Positions 1 to 8,400 of a stretch of DNA of 29,628 nucleotides are shown here, in pieces. Origin of the DNA: CAJQQY01 sp964352225 (lineage in GTDB: Bacteria > Bacteroidota > Bacteroidia > Chitinophagales > Saprospiraceae); NCBI GenBank assembly GCA_964352225.1, contig CAYGRM010000032.1, positions 1 through 29,628 on the forward strand, read 5' to 3'. Position 1 is the first letter of the stretch, and every line of letters starts with the position of its first letter. Position numbers and translations under genes: made by a program. The notes under the pieces were generated by a model. The model worked only from the letters and a program-made list of their open reading frames with translations. It was not told the DNA's origin and did no database searches.

Positions 1-159
1 ATCATTAAAGATGGCCATTTTAGGTTTGGCTAAATCCAAAGAATCGAATCCTTGCAAAAGATACTCATCTGCCGCACTCCATGCTTGCAAAGATTGATTG
101 TTCGTTTTTGGATAACGAGATATGGCGTATCTATTTTTATTGGTATTATTGTCTGTCAT
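1..159 (-). CDS. rlmG: RlmG-like 23S rRNA guanine-N2 methyltransferase, 5' fragment
   Basis: Only the first 53 codons are inside the window; the rest lies beyond base 1. The translation begins MTDNNTNKNRYAIS and contains SLQAWSAADEYLLQ followed by FDSLDLAKPKMAIFND. This matches the N-terminus of E. coli RlmG as I remember it (LQAWEAADEYLLQ, then ILND), the enzyme that methylates G1835 of 23S rRNA using SAM. In that family this is the substrate-side half, and the SAM-binding methyltransferase domain is C-terminal, so no catalytic motif is visible here. The ATG at 159-157 is the only sensible start and gives the usual N-terminal length. It is divergent from the PnuC-like gene, with about 107 bases between them. 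The related RsmC (16S) cannot be fully excluded, but the LQAW-AADEYLL block favours RlmG. Confidence 0.8.
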   Translation of the reverse strand, partial: MTDNNTNKNRYAISRYPKTNNQSLQAWSAADEYLLQGFDSLDLAKPKMAIFND

Positions 160-197
160 TTGCGTGCAAAAATAGAGATAAAAATGTTTCCCTTTGG

Positions 198-244
198 TAA
201 ATTTGTTTGCAAATGTAGCGGCCGACTAAAATCAGTTACTACAA
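198..244. promoter_or_regulatory. candidate divergent promoter pair between rlmG-like and pnuC-like genes
   Basis: Two copies of the Bacteroidota -7 consensus TAnnTTTG face away from each other. TAAATTTG at 198-205 reads toward the gene at 267. On the minus strand TACATTTG (bases 217-210) reads toward the gene starting at 159, with a TTG (244-242) 24 bases upstream, slightly beyond the usual spacing. The plus-strand element has no good -33 partner. In DNA this AT-rich the -7 word alone can occur by chance, so confidence is modest. Confidence 0.35.
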
Positions 245-266
245 TAAATAAACTAAAATATATATT

Positions 267-1058
267 TTGGAAAAAAGCACTCGAAGGCTAGTCAGAAGTT
301 TAGTCCAATCAAAAGTTCTTGATATAGTTGCCGCACTATTGATTTTTGGAGTTTGTATTTGGAAAAACTTTCATGGAACGATTTTTTTTAATGGGAAAAT
401 AGAGTTCGGAATTCCGATGGGGGAATTAGTGAGTTACATACGGCAAGGTGCTTTTCCTTTAGGAATTTTTTCAATGATCGGAGCGATCTTTTCAGTCCTC
501 GCTACTCGACTAGTGGGGAAGCAAAATAACTGGGGAAATTTTATAGGAATTCTAACCACCATTAGTTCAGGTGGAATTGATTATCTATTTGGAAACCACT
601 CTGCGATTATCACTTATCCCGTAACTTTTTTTATTCATACTTACGCATTTTCCAAATGGAAAGGTGGCGAACGGATTCGTAAAAGAGATATTTATTATTA
701 TCTGATTCTTGCTACAGGAATGTTGGTGGGATTTGGTTTGGTTTATTTGGGGGCTTATCTTTTTGGAGGAATTACCGATCCGACATTTTTGACTTTGGTT
801 TCTGTAATTTTTGGATTGTCGGTCGGAGGAAATGTTTGTAATGCATTTAAATATGAGGAGACTTGGTTCAGTTGGGTGATTTATAATATTATTAATTTAG
901 CAAAAAATGCGATTCAACTAAACTTAGCGAATGTGGTAAAATATGTTTTCTATTTGTTCAATGCAGCAGTTACTTTATTAGATTGGAAATGGAATGGCGA
1001 TGCAGATAAAAGTATTTTAGGTGATGATGTTTTGGATCAAGAAGTAATAACTTCATGA
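267..1058 (+). CDS. PnuC-like membrane transporter (nicotinamide riboside/NMN family, tentative)
   Basis: A 263-residue integral membrane protein with about seven hydrophobic segments (around residues 17-33, 62-83, 92-125, 142-165, 172-190 and 200-240). The block KQNNWGNFIGIL, the segment ending FFIHTYAFSKW and the C-terminal half with ETWFSWVIYNIINL and YLFNAAVTLLDW resemble PnuC transporters, which bring in nicotinamide riboside for NAD synthesis by facilitated diffusion and have aromatic-rich W-x-x-W-type helices; length also fits. The start is uncertain: no ATG lies near the 5' end, so a TTG at 267 is used; the next in-frame ATG is at 417 and would remove the first helix. The next gene follows after 53 bases, suggesting co-transcription. 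An unrelated membrane protein remains possible. Confidence 0.5.
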   Translation: MEKSTRRLVRSLVQSKVLDIVAALLIFGVCIWKNFHGTIFFNGKIEFGIPMGELVSYIRQGAFPLGIFSMIGAIFSVLATRLVGKQNNWGNFIGILTTISSGGIDYLFGNHSAIITYPVTFFIHTYAFSKWKGGERIRKRDIYYYLILATGMLVGFGLVYLGAYLFGGITDPTFLTLVSVIFGLSVGGNVCNAFKYEETWFSWVIYNIINLAKNAIQLNLANVVKYVFYLFNAAVTLLDWKWNGDADKSILGDDVLDQEVITS

Positions 1059-1111
1059 TTATAGTTGCAAAAGAAATGGACTAATTGTAATTTTATAAAA
1101 AGAGAAAACAG

Positions 1112-1597
1112 ATGTATACACAAGATGAGATCAAGCAAATGGTATTTCCATTGTTAAAATCAAAGGGAAAATCTTACCGGAAATTTAAAAAAGTTCTTGC
1201 TCGAAAAGCAAAAGAAATAGAACGTATTGCAACTGTAACCAACGATGGTGTAGAGACTACCAATCAGGCAAAGACAGGTGATTACATCGTCAAAAATCAA
1301 ACTGATGCAGGGGAGGAATATGTGATGTCTCCAAGTAAATTTAAGGATAGATATAAATATAAAAAACGATCAAAAGCAGGATATTGTGAATACGAACCTA
1401 AAGGACGAATCATAGCCCTGGAAGTGAATAAAAGTTTTTTGAAAAAATTTAAACTCGAGAATGAGTTTTATTTTGAAGCTCCTTGGGGATCGCAAATGAT
1501 CGCTAAGGAAAAAGACTTTTTAGTCTGTCCAATCGGAGGTGACGAGATTTATCGAATTGCAAGGAAGGAGTTTTTTGAGACGTATGAAAAAGAGTAG
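1112..1597 (+). CDS. small soluble protein with PGDYG-like segment
   Basis: A 161-residue, lysine-rich, predicted cytoplasmic protein without signal peptide or membrane helix. The central stretch TGDYIVKNQTDAGEEYVMS followed by KFKDRYK resembles the PGDYG domain (normally a PGDYVVRN-like stretch, a glutamate, then F-x-x-xY), a small domain of unknown role. The C-terminal part (EFYFEAPWGSQMIAKEKDFLVCP) looks like a second compact beta-rich unit. It lies 53 bases after the PnuC-like gene on the same strand and is probably co-transcribed, so a link to nucleotide or NAD metabolism is possible but only inferred. The domain assignment comes from memory of a short motif and is tentative. Confidence 0.6.
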   Translation: MYTQDEIKQMVFPLLKSKGKSYRKFKKVLARKAKEIERIATVTNDGVETTNQAKTGDYIVKNQTDAGEEYVMSPSKFKDRYKYKKRSKAGYCEYEPKGRIIALEVNKSFLKKFKLENEFYFEAPWGSQMIAKEKDFLVCPIGGDEIYRIARKEFFETYEKE

Positions 1598-1601
1598 GAG
1601 G

Positions 1602-1705
1602 GAATATCCAATATCCAACAAGGAATGAAGAATCTCGAAGGAACGACAAAACTAGATCTTTACAAACTTGGACATTGATTATTCCTTGTTGAGTGTTGGA
1701 TATTC
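1602..1705. repeat. imperfect long palindrome after stop codon, copy A
   Basis: The element starts four bases after the TAG of the preceding gene. The outer arms, gaatatccaa at 1602-1611 and ttggatattc at 1696-1705, pair perfectly. A second perfect pair is aacaaggaat (1617-1626) with attccttgtt (1681-1690). The left arm contains the word atatcca twice in tandem. The interior (1627-1680) is poorly paired. Arm sequence is shared with the element at 23632-23754, with cca in place of cga, so the two are members of one dispersed family. As RNA it would form a long hairpin that could protect or end the upstream mRNA. Confidence 0.75.
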
Positions 1706-1710
1706 AATTT

Positions 1711-1751
1711 GAAAAAAAGATGAAGTGCCTACGGGGGTGTAAGCACTTCAT
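1711..1751 (-). terminator. intrinsic terminator for the ECF sigma/partner unit
   Basis: Read on the minus strand: a perfect 9-bp stem (atgaagtgc at 1720-1728 with gcacttcat at 1743-1751), a 14-base loop, then CTTTTTTTC. It lies 53 bases beyond the stop codon of the minus-strand gene ending at 1804. Confidence 0.8.
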
Positions 1752-1803
1752 TCCACATACTATGAGAAAGCAAAGCGGTTGATAAAACCACTTTGAGTAA
1801 TTC

Positions 1804-2283
1804 CTAGGCAGTTCTTGATTGCTGATAAAAATAAATAGCTAATGGAATGGCAGATACTCCTGCTTGTTTTTTCCCACCTATAATTTTATCTTTTTCCAGA
1901 TCACTTAATACTTCACGAGTTGTCAAAGCTTGGTTTAAACGATCAAACGATTTAGATTTTTTTGACATCATATAAAGATCAAAAGCATCAAAAGAGGTCA
2001 AACTATTTTCTTGAATGATGACTTTGTATCCTTTGAGATTACACGCAGTAATTAAGTTGCTAAAGTTTTCAATTTCGTAAAACATCGCATCATTATCGTT
2101 GAAGAAGTAATTGAAAATGACTTGATAGAACTCTTCCTTTTTGAAGGGGAAAAGTTTTTGGAAATTAGGGTAAGTCAAGTTCAACACTTCATCAACGACA
2201 ACAGAATGCAAATGACTATTCGTCCCCTTTTTAGAAGGGACTGATTTGTTTGTTTTTTTAATATAAAAATTATTCATAGTCAT
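1804..2283 (-). CDS. hypothetical protein downstream of an ECF sigma factor
   Basis: A 159-residue protein I do not recognise. It has no signal peptide and no membrane helix; it is rich in Lys, Phe and Asn, with a likely helical middle (FPFKKEEFYQVIFNYFF) and a Gly/Lys-rich patch near the C-terminus (IIGGKKQAGVSAIPLAIYFYQ). Two starts are possible, M1 and M3 (MTMNNF). It begins 32 bases after the sigma factor ends and is followed by a clear terminator, so the two form a two-gene unit. It lacks the membrane-spanning layout of the usual FecR-type anti-sigma factor, so it may be a cytoplasmic partner or simply a co-expressed protein. Function unknown. Confidence 0.7.
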   Translation of the reverse strand: MTMNNFYIKKTNKSVPSKKGTNSHLHSVVVDEVLNLTYPNFQKLFPFKKEEFYQVIFNYFFNDNDAMFYEIENFSNLITACNLKGYKVIIQENSLTSFDAFDLYMMSKKSKSFDRLNQALTTREVLSDLEKDKIIGGKKQAGVSAIPLAIYFYQQSRTA

Positions 2284-2315
2284 TAAAAAGTATAGTGTTT
2301 GTTAATGTAAAGGGT

Positions 2316-2876
2316 CTATCCTATTTTTATTCTTTCTTTAATTTGTAATCGTAATCTGTGAAATTTTGTCCCAATTGTATTGGGCGGAATTTTTAGCAGG
2401 GTAGCTATTTCTTTATTTTTATATCCTCTTTCTGTTTTTAAATAAAACCCTACACGAATTATTTTTGGGGCAAGTTCAAGTGTTTCATAGTAAGCTTTTT
2501 TTATTTCTTTGATCTTTTCTTGGGACAAGTAAATTGATTCAGTTGAAGATTCTGATTTTTCCATTTTGGTTTCGCAAAAAAAATGCTCTCTGGCTTTTCT
2601 CTTTTGCGTTTTCCGAATGGTATCAATATGCGTGTTATTTAAAGTTCTAGACAGGTATGCTAGGGTCTTCGGGTTTTCCCAAAGGATCATATCTTCTAAT
2701 TCCTCCAGTTGCCACGTGCAAATTTTTTCGAAAGTGCTTGCCACCAATTCATTGGCGTCGGATTCATTCAAAGTTAAGTATAGTGCGACCCCCAAGAGTA
2801 CATGGTAATAGTTATCATGAAAGGCGACAATGATTTCGTGTTTACGAATCAGCTGGGGTGTTTTCTCATTTCCCAT
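2316..2876 (-). CDS. ECF-type RNA polymerase sigma factor (sigma-70 family)
   Basis: At 186 residues it has the normal length for an ECF sigma factor. Region 2 covers about residues 15-90 (FHDNYYHVLLGVALYLTL, then NESDANELVASTFEKI), the part that binds core polymerase and the -10 element. Region 4 covers about residues 130-186 and contains the helix-turn-helix GYKNKEIATLLKIPPNTIGT followed by KFHRLRLQIKERI, which contacts the -35 element. A charged linker lies between them. The usual next gene in Bacteroidota would be a FecR-like anti-sigma factor; here it is an unrecognised 159-residue protein 32 bases on. I saw no good TAnnTTTG promoter upstream. Whether it is related to SigP, the sigma factor that works with PorX, cannot be told from this sequence alone. 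Confidence 0.9.
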   Translation of the reverse strand: MGNEKTPQLIRKHEIIVAFHDNYYHVLLGVALYLTLNESDANELVASTFEKICTWQLEELEDMILWENPKTLAYLSRTLNNTHIDTIRKTQKRKAREHFFCETKMEKSESSTESIYLSQEKIKEIKKAYYETLELAPKIIRVGFYLKTERGYKNKEIATLLKIPPNTIGTKFHRLRLQIKERIKIG

Positions 2877-3201
2877 AGTTCTCGTTTTGAGTCAGATGTT
2901 AAGCTAGTATGTTTGAAGTATAGTTCTTTTTTTCCCTCAAAGAAAAATACTTGAATAAGTCTGTTTTATATTAAGACGATTCTAAAATAGAATCATTTCA
3001 AAAAACGGTTAATTTAAATTTTATTTTGTTCTAGTGTGTGTAAGGTAGGACTTGTGTACATTTATATCATCTTCATCTAAAGATAGTGAAAAACTTTAAT
3101 ATTATAGAATGTGTGATATGTTTTTCAATTAAAATAGAATAAAAAAAAAGCGATGACCCATTTCTGAATAATCGCATTTAATTTTTTTTTGGAAAAAGTA
3201 T
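2877..3201. other. intergenic stretch with small palindrome and terminator
   Basis: No coding signal was seen in these 325 bases. They contain a 6-bp palindrome with 5-base spacer (gattct/agaatc at 2978-2994), about 100 bases upstream of the sigma-factor start, which could be a binding site, and the terminator of the DUF2461 gene at the right end. The remainder is A/T-rich without clear structure. Confidence 0.5.
3141..3176 (-). terminator. intrinsic terminator for the DUF2461 gene
   Basis: On the minus strand gcgat...atcgc forms a 5-bp stem, extended after one mismatch by four further pairs (two of them G-U), followed by nine T. It lies 26 bases after the stop codon at 3202. Confidence 0.7.
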
Positions 3202-3882
3202 TTAATCCACAATCGAAACTCCATTCAAATCAGTCGTCAGCACTTCACTCATATAGTTAAAAAATGGCTGCATTGCTTTGTAAGTTTTTACTATCTCCTT
3301 GACAAATTTTGGGTCTTGAATTTCTTTGTCTGTAAATTTTCGATATACAACGAACTGTTTATGCCGCAACAAATCAACTGCAGGATGATCTTTTTCAAAA
3401 CCACGAGGCGCAGTTTTTAAAGTTTCTCCTTCTAATGTTCCAAACATTTTTTTGAAACTAGCGGAATTAATAATTTTCCGAAGTGGCTTGTCGTCAATGG
3501 CAATTTCTTCTCTAATTCGTTTTAGATCAGCTGACTCAGGAGCCCAAAAACCTCCTGCTACAAATGAGTTTCCAGGTTCGATATGAAAATAATAACCACC
3601 TCGAAGTTTTGCAGTTGCACGAACTAAACTTCCAGAAAGATGATTTTTATACGGAGTTTTATCTTTTGAAAAACGAGTATCTCGATAAATACGATGCGTC
3701 TTATGTCGTTCGATAAGATCAATTTTATTCATCTCATCATTTAAGGTGCTTGCGAAATTTTTGAATAATTGAATTTCTTCTTGGTAGCGAGGTTTATTTT
3801 CATTGAACCAGTCACGGTCATTATTTTTCTGAAGGTCTTTGATGAATTTTAAGGTAGAAGCTGGAATGTGAGTTAATTTCAT
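3202..3882 (-). CDS. DUF2461 family protein (TIGR02453)
   Basis: A 226-residue protein of the DUF2461/TIGR02453 family, conserved in many bacteria but without a known reaction. Family features seen are the N-terminal STLKFIKDLQKNNDRDWFNE with a following RY, the middle HRIYRDTRFSKDKTPYKNH and GGYYFHIEPGNSFVAGGFW, and a C-terminal KQFVVYRKFTDKEI. The start is set at the ATG at 3882 (MKLTHIPASTL). An upstream ATG at 3957 would add 25 residues, but that stretch contains a strong intrinsic terminator belonging to the previous gene and is not family-like. It follows the SRPBCC gene on the same strand but, because of that terminator, probably has its own promoter or receives only read-through. Confidence 0.9.
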   Translation of the reverse strand: MKLTHIPASTLKFIKDLQKNNDRDWFNENKPRYQEEIQLFKNFASTLNDEMNKIDLIERHKTHRIYRDTRFSKDKTPYKNHLSGSLVRATAKLRGGYYFHIEPGNSFVAGGFWAPESADLKRIREEIAIDDKPLRKIINSASFKKMFGTLEGETLKTAPRGFEKDHPAVDLLRHKQFVVYRKFTDKEIQDPKFVKEIVKTYKAMQPFFNYMSEVLTTDLNGVSIVD

Positions 3883-3894
3883 ATTGTGTTTTTT

Positions 3895-3945
3895 TTGTAA
3901 AAAAAATAAAATTGCGAGAGTTAAGAAAATGGCTTTCGCAATTTT
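3895..3945 (-). terminator. intrinsic terminator between SRPBCC and DUF2461 genes
   Basis: Minus strand: a long stem (3908-3917 with 3936-3945, ten perfect pairs, extended inward by about three pairs including one G-U) followed by ATTTTTTTTAC. It lies 40 bases after the SRPBCC stop codon and inside the otherwise possible 5' extension of the DUF2461 gene. Confidence 0.75.
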
Positions 3946-3984
3946 ATTTATCAACAAAAAAGAAGGAAAGGTTGTTTTGAAAAA

Positions 3985-4410
3985 TTAGGACTCTGCTAGT
4001 TTTTTTAAATTTTTATTCATTTGGATAAAACCATCTCGAGTAGCATTTCCAATTTTTTTCATAATTATTCCTCGTAGCCAGCCACTAAAATTTTCCCCAT
4101 GAATGAGCTTAGTTTGATTTGCCTGAATGGATTCTAATTTGAAATAATGTCGTCCATTGAAAATTCCCAAAGGTGCTTTTCCCAACCATTCCAAATGTTC
4201 ATAAGGAATGACTTTCAATATTTTTGGTATGAAAATTTTTTCTTCTCCATTAATGACCATTTTGTTTTTAAGACGACTTCCTTCTTTTAATTCTCCTTCG
4301 ATAGAGATGATAAAAGTATTCCAGGTAGGATAATTTTCAAAGTCAGTAAGTGCTAGCCATACTTTTTCTGGCGATGCGTTGATGATGATTTCAGTTTGAA
4401 TAGATTTCAT
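3985..4410 (-). CDS. SRPBCC (START/Bet v1-like) domain protein
   Basis: A 141-residue single-domain protein of the polyketide cyclase/SRPBCC superfamily, which forms a helix-grip fold with a hydrophobic ligand pocket. Typical features are the N-terminal strand and helix IIINASPEKVWLALTDFENYPTWN, the central strands LKNKMVI and LEWLGKAPLGIFNGRHYF, and a long C-terminal helix (GNATRDGFIQMNKNLKKLAE). The start MKSIQTEI at 4410 is chosen because the fold begins there; an upstream ATG at 4470 adds 20 residues unlike the family. The ligand is unknown. It follows the Crp-type regulator by 86 bases on the same strand, a common type of pairing in Bacteroidota, and is ended by a strong terminator. Confidence 0.9.
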   Translation of the reverse strand: MKSIQTEIIINASPEKVWLALTDFENYPTWNTFIISIEGELKEGSRLKNKMVINGEEKIFIPKILKVIPYEHLEWLGKAPLGIFNGRHYFKLESIQANQTKLIHGENFSGWLRGIIMKKIGNATRDGFIQMNKNLKKLAES

Positions 4411-4496
4411 TTTTTTAATTTTTGATTCTATACAAAGGTGCGATAAGTAGAAGTCAGCTAACGTTAACAAAAGATAAGAAAATGAAAATTGGAATT

Positions 4497-5075
4497 TTAT
4501 TTTTCATTAAGAATTCGCTTCCGAATCCGACTTAAAGAAACAGGCGTAATCCCTAAATAAGTTGCCAACATATGCTGCGGCACTCGATTAAGCAATTCAG
4601 GTTGGCGTTGAAAAAGGCTAAGGTATCTTTCCTCGGGACTATCTAAAATTAGGGATGCGACTACTTTTTGAGCGAAGATGAATCGCTCAGTAATAAGTTT
4701 TCGAGTGAAGATATTAAGTCGAGGAATTTTTTCATGGAGTTCTTCAAAAGCACCAAAAGGAAGAATAACTAATTCGCAAGGTTCTAGTGTTTCGATTCCT
4801 TGTTGACTTGGTTGACGAGTTAGAGTGCTTTCAAATCCACTCAACATCATGTTTTCGAGAAAGAAGAAACCGGTAATTTCTTCTCCGTCTTTGTCGTAAA
4901 ACATTCGTGCACAACCTTTATTAATAAAATAAATTTCACGGGCAACTTCTCCAATTTTGAGCAATGGATATTTTTTTGGGACTTCCCGAAAGATCAAAAT
5001 ATTTTCTAGGGCTGACTTTTCTTTTTCAGAAAAACGAAGATAGCGATCGGTGAATTGGAAAAATTGTTGAAACAT
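4497..5075 (-). CDS. Crp/Fnr-family transcriptional regulator
   Basis: A 192-residue regulator. Residues 20-115 form the cyclic-nucleotide-binding-like beta barrel (PLLKIGEVAREIYFINKGCARMF, then GEEITGFFFLENMMLSGFES). Residues 120-145 are the long dimer helix, and residues 164-188 the winged helix-turn-helix (RVPQHMLATYLGITPVSLSRIRKRI), a form typical of the many Bacteroidota Crp-like proteins. The arginine and glutamate that bind cAMP phosphate and ribose in E. coli CRP are not obviously present, so cAMP is unlikely as ligand. No Fnr-type cysteine cluster is seen. It is divergent from the giant subtilase gene across 337 bases, and the SRPBCC gene downstream is a likely co-transcribed target. 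Confidence 0.9.
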   Translation of the reverse strand: MFQQFFQFTDRYLRFSEKEKSALENILIFREVPKKYPLLKIGEVAREIYFINKGCARMFYDKDGEEITGFFFLENMMLSGFESTLTRQPSQQGIETLEPCELVILPFGAFEELHEKIPRLNIFTRKLITERFIFAQKVVASLILDSPEERYLSLFQRQPELLNRVPQHMLATYLGITPVSLSRIRKRILNEK

Positions 5076-5412
5076 TTATTTTTTTTAGATTAAAGAATAT
5101 TGTCGAGAAAACGAAATTGAGAAAAAATGAATCATGTTTGTATCTAGCTGTTGAGTAAATGTTTAGTGTTTTACAAAAGGTAAAACCTTCATTACGGATA
5201 ATGGAAAAACAAATATTTTATTTTATCTTTTCGGAATCAAATAAAACGGATTAATTTTTTTCAAAGAAATAAATTATCCTCTTAACTTCCGGTTCAAAAA
5301 TAATTTCCCAACTGTATTAAGTTAGAAATTTGTTTACAACTTATTTTCACAAACCTTCTGCAAGATGGTGATTTTTAATTCAATTTTGTAAAAACCAAAA
5401 TCCTCTTTTAAT
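5076..5412. other. divergent intergenic region, crp-like gene / giant subtilase
   Basis: No ORF of note. Three near-matches to the -7 consensus are seen on the plus strand (CATGTTTG, GAAATTTG and CAATTTTG, each one base off) but none has a TTTG partner at the expected distance, so no promoter is called. A short AAGGT-AAA-ACCTT palindrome lies near 5178-5192. Confidence 0.4.
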
Positions 5413-8400
5413 ATGAAAAAATATACAAAGCTAACGTTACTTGTTATTTGTGTTTTTTTAACCAATCTAGTTTTTTCTCAAAAAGATTTTAACCTCCATC
5501 TACATGCTGGCGAAATTTCACAGGCTCAATTTTTAAAGCCTAGTGAAGTGAATGCTCAGACTTTGAGAGCTAATCAATTTGGGGCAGATTACTTTGTGAT
5601 GGTACAATTTGATCATCATTTGTCTCCTGTGGAAAAAAGTAAATTGAAATTGCAAGGGATTGAATTGCAAGACTACATTCCGAATTATGCATATATCGCA
5701 AAAGTTTCTCAAAGTGCTAAGCTGGAAAATTCCATCGTGAAGTTTGTGATTCCGTTTCGACCAACTTATAAATATTCTATCGGCTTGGTGAAAAATATAA
5801 TTCCAATTCATGCGATCAAAGGAAATGAAGTGCGATTGAATGTGATGAAGTTTGATGGAGTTTCGATGGATGATTTTTTATCGACTCTTCGAATTAGAAG
5901 TTATGATCCTGAAATGATTTCAGAGAGAATGGTAATTGTGCAAACTGAGTTAACGAAGTTAGCAGAGTTGGCTTCCATTTCAGTTGTAAAATATATTGAG
6001 CCTGTTCATCCTGATCCAGTAAAAGAAGGTTTGCGAGGAAGATCAGTTCAACGAATAAATATGATTTCTAAAGGTCCTGGAGATGGATATGATGGGGAAG
6101 GAGTGGTACTTGGATTAGCAGATGATGGAGGAGTGAGTCATGTAGATTTTAAAGGGAGATTGACCGATAATACTGCGAATGAAGGAGGTACTCATGGAGA
6201 TATGACAGCTGGACTTGCGGTAGGAGGAGGAAATATTAATCCGCTTGGAATGGGAATGGCGACTGGCTCATACTTGTATTTATATGATTTTAATAGTTCA
6301 TTTAATAATCCTCCGGTGACTGATGCCATTGATAATTTTAATAATCAAGGACAGGTAATTTCATCTACTTCTTATTCGGAAAGCTCTGGAGCGCAATATA
6401 CTGAACGATCTAATTTTGTTGATAATCAGATTTATAATAATGATCAGTTGTTACATTTTTTCTCTGCGGGTAATAGTTCATCTTCTAATTCCAGTCCAGT
6501 TTATGGAGGAATAGAGGCAACGAGTGGAGGTTATTTTGGAAATATCACAGGAGGAACTAAAGCTGCTAAAAATACAATTGCAGTCGCCAATATGCTTTAT
6601 AATGATGAGCGGGTTGGGTCCTCTTCCAGAGGGCCAACAGCTGATGGTCGAGTGAAGCCAGATATTTCAGCACATGGAAATGGAAATTTATCTCTTGATC
6701 CAAATAATCAATATGGTGCTGGAGGAGGAACTTCTGCAGCATCTCCTTCCACCGCAGGAACCGTTGCCATGTTGTATGATGCCTACCGAGATATGAATGG
6801 AGGAGCTAATCCCAATGGTGGATTAATCAAAGCGACTATTCTAAATACAGCAGATGATATCGGACGACCTGGGCCAGATTATGAACATGGTTGGGGAAGA
6901 ATTCATGCAGGGAATGCTTATGAAGTTCTTTCTAACAATCAATATCTGATGTCCTCCATTTCCAATAATGGATCGAACACTCATACAGTTACAGTTCCTT
7001 CGGGGACGAAAGAAGTAAAAGTGATGGTCCTTTGGGTAGATCCTGCAGGTTCAGCAAATGCTTCCATTGCATTAATCAACGACCTTAATATCACGATGAC
7101 AACTCCAAGTGGACAAACTTATAATCCTTGGATTTTAGGACTTGATCCGACTTTAGCTAGTTTGGAAGCTGATGCAGTTCGAGGTATTGATGATAGAAAT
7201 AATATGGAGCAAGTAAGTTTAGAAAATCCAGCAGCAGGGGATTATGCGATAAATGTTTCTGGGTTTGATATTCCGCAAGGACCGCAAGAGTATTCATTGG
7301 TTTATCATTTTATTCAGGATGAGATCACCGTAACTTATCCAAATGGAGATGGAGAACCAATGGTGCCAGGAGTGGAAGAACCATTGCGGTGGGACGCGTT
7401 TGGTAATAGTGGAAATTTCACAGTTGAGTATTCTATTGATAACGGGGCGAGTTGGACGACTATTTCTAATTCAGTTCCAGGAGGTGATCGATATTTGAAT
7501 TGGACTCCACCTATTTCTCCTACCGGAAATGCTAAAATCAGAGTGAGTAGAAGTGGTCAAAGTGATGAGTCAGATACAGGTTTTACCATAATTGATGAAC
7601 CTGATTTTACGATAGCTGGAAGTGGAAATAACGAAGCGATTATCTCTTGGGATGCTGTTCCTGGTGCAACGAGTTATGATATATATAAATTAGGAGATAA
7701 ATATATGGAAGTGATAGGAACAACGACTTCGACTTCCTATACTTTGCAAAATTTAGTTTTAGGAGAAAGTAATTGGTACTCGGTCAGAGCAACTGATGCT
7801 GGTAATAATATCATCGGAAGACGAGCTTATGCCAAAGAATATCGATACTATATTTGTCATGTAAATATCTCGGTAAATATTTTAACGGATAATTATCCAG
7901 GTGAAACTTCGTGGAGCATATTCGATGATTCAGGAAATGAGATTGTTACAGGAGGAGGTTATTCTGAACAGGCAACCAATTATTCAGATATAGTTTGTGT
8001 GCCTTATGGATGTATGGACTTTGTAATTTATGATTCCTATGGAGATGGAATATGTTGTGGTTATGGACAAGGTTCTTACGAAGTTGTCGGTCCCGCTGGA
8101 GAAATTTTAGCATCAGGAGGTCAATTTGGTTCTAGTGAAACTACTAACTTTTGCTTGCAAAGTGCACCTCTTGTTTTGGAGTTGACCAGTCAAACTAATG
8201 TACTATGTAATGGAGGAAATGATGGAACAATTACCGTCCAAGGATCAGGAGGATTTGGCAATTACACTTACAGCATCAACGGTGGAAATGCTCAAACAAG
8301 TAATGTTTTTACAGACTTACCTGCGGGAACACATGTGGTTACTTTAGATGATGGGAATAGCACCATTTCAATGGATGTTGTGGTGACTGAGCCGGATGTT

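Noticed and set aside
52..291. Plus-strand open frame of 79 codons
   Set aside because: It overlaps the RlmG-like start region on the other strand and the PnuC-like gene, and has no protein-like pattern.
1769..1800. Second small stem (aaagcggtt/aaccacttt) near the sigma-unit terminator
   Set aside because: It has a mismatch in the stem and no T-run; the terminator at 1711-1751 explains the gene end.
3880..3957. N-terminal extension of DUF2461 protein resembling a signal peptide or membrane anchor (AIFLTLAILFFL)
   Set aside because: The hydrophobic look comes from translating the terminator hairpin and A/T-rich leader; family members start at MKLTHIP-like sequence.
5076..5412. Promoter for the giant subtilase
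   Set aside because: Only one-off matches to TAnnTTTG without a -33 TTTG at proper spacing were found, so no site could be supported.
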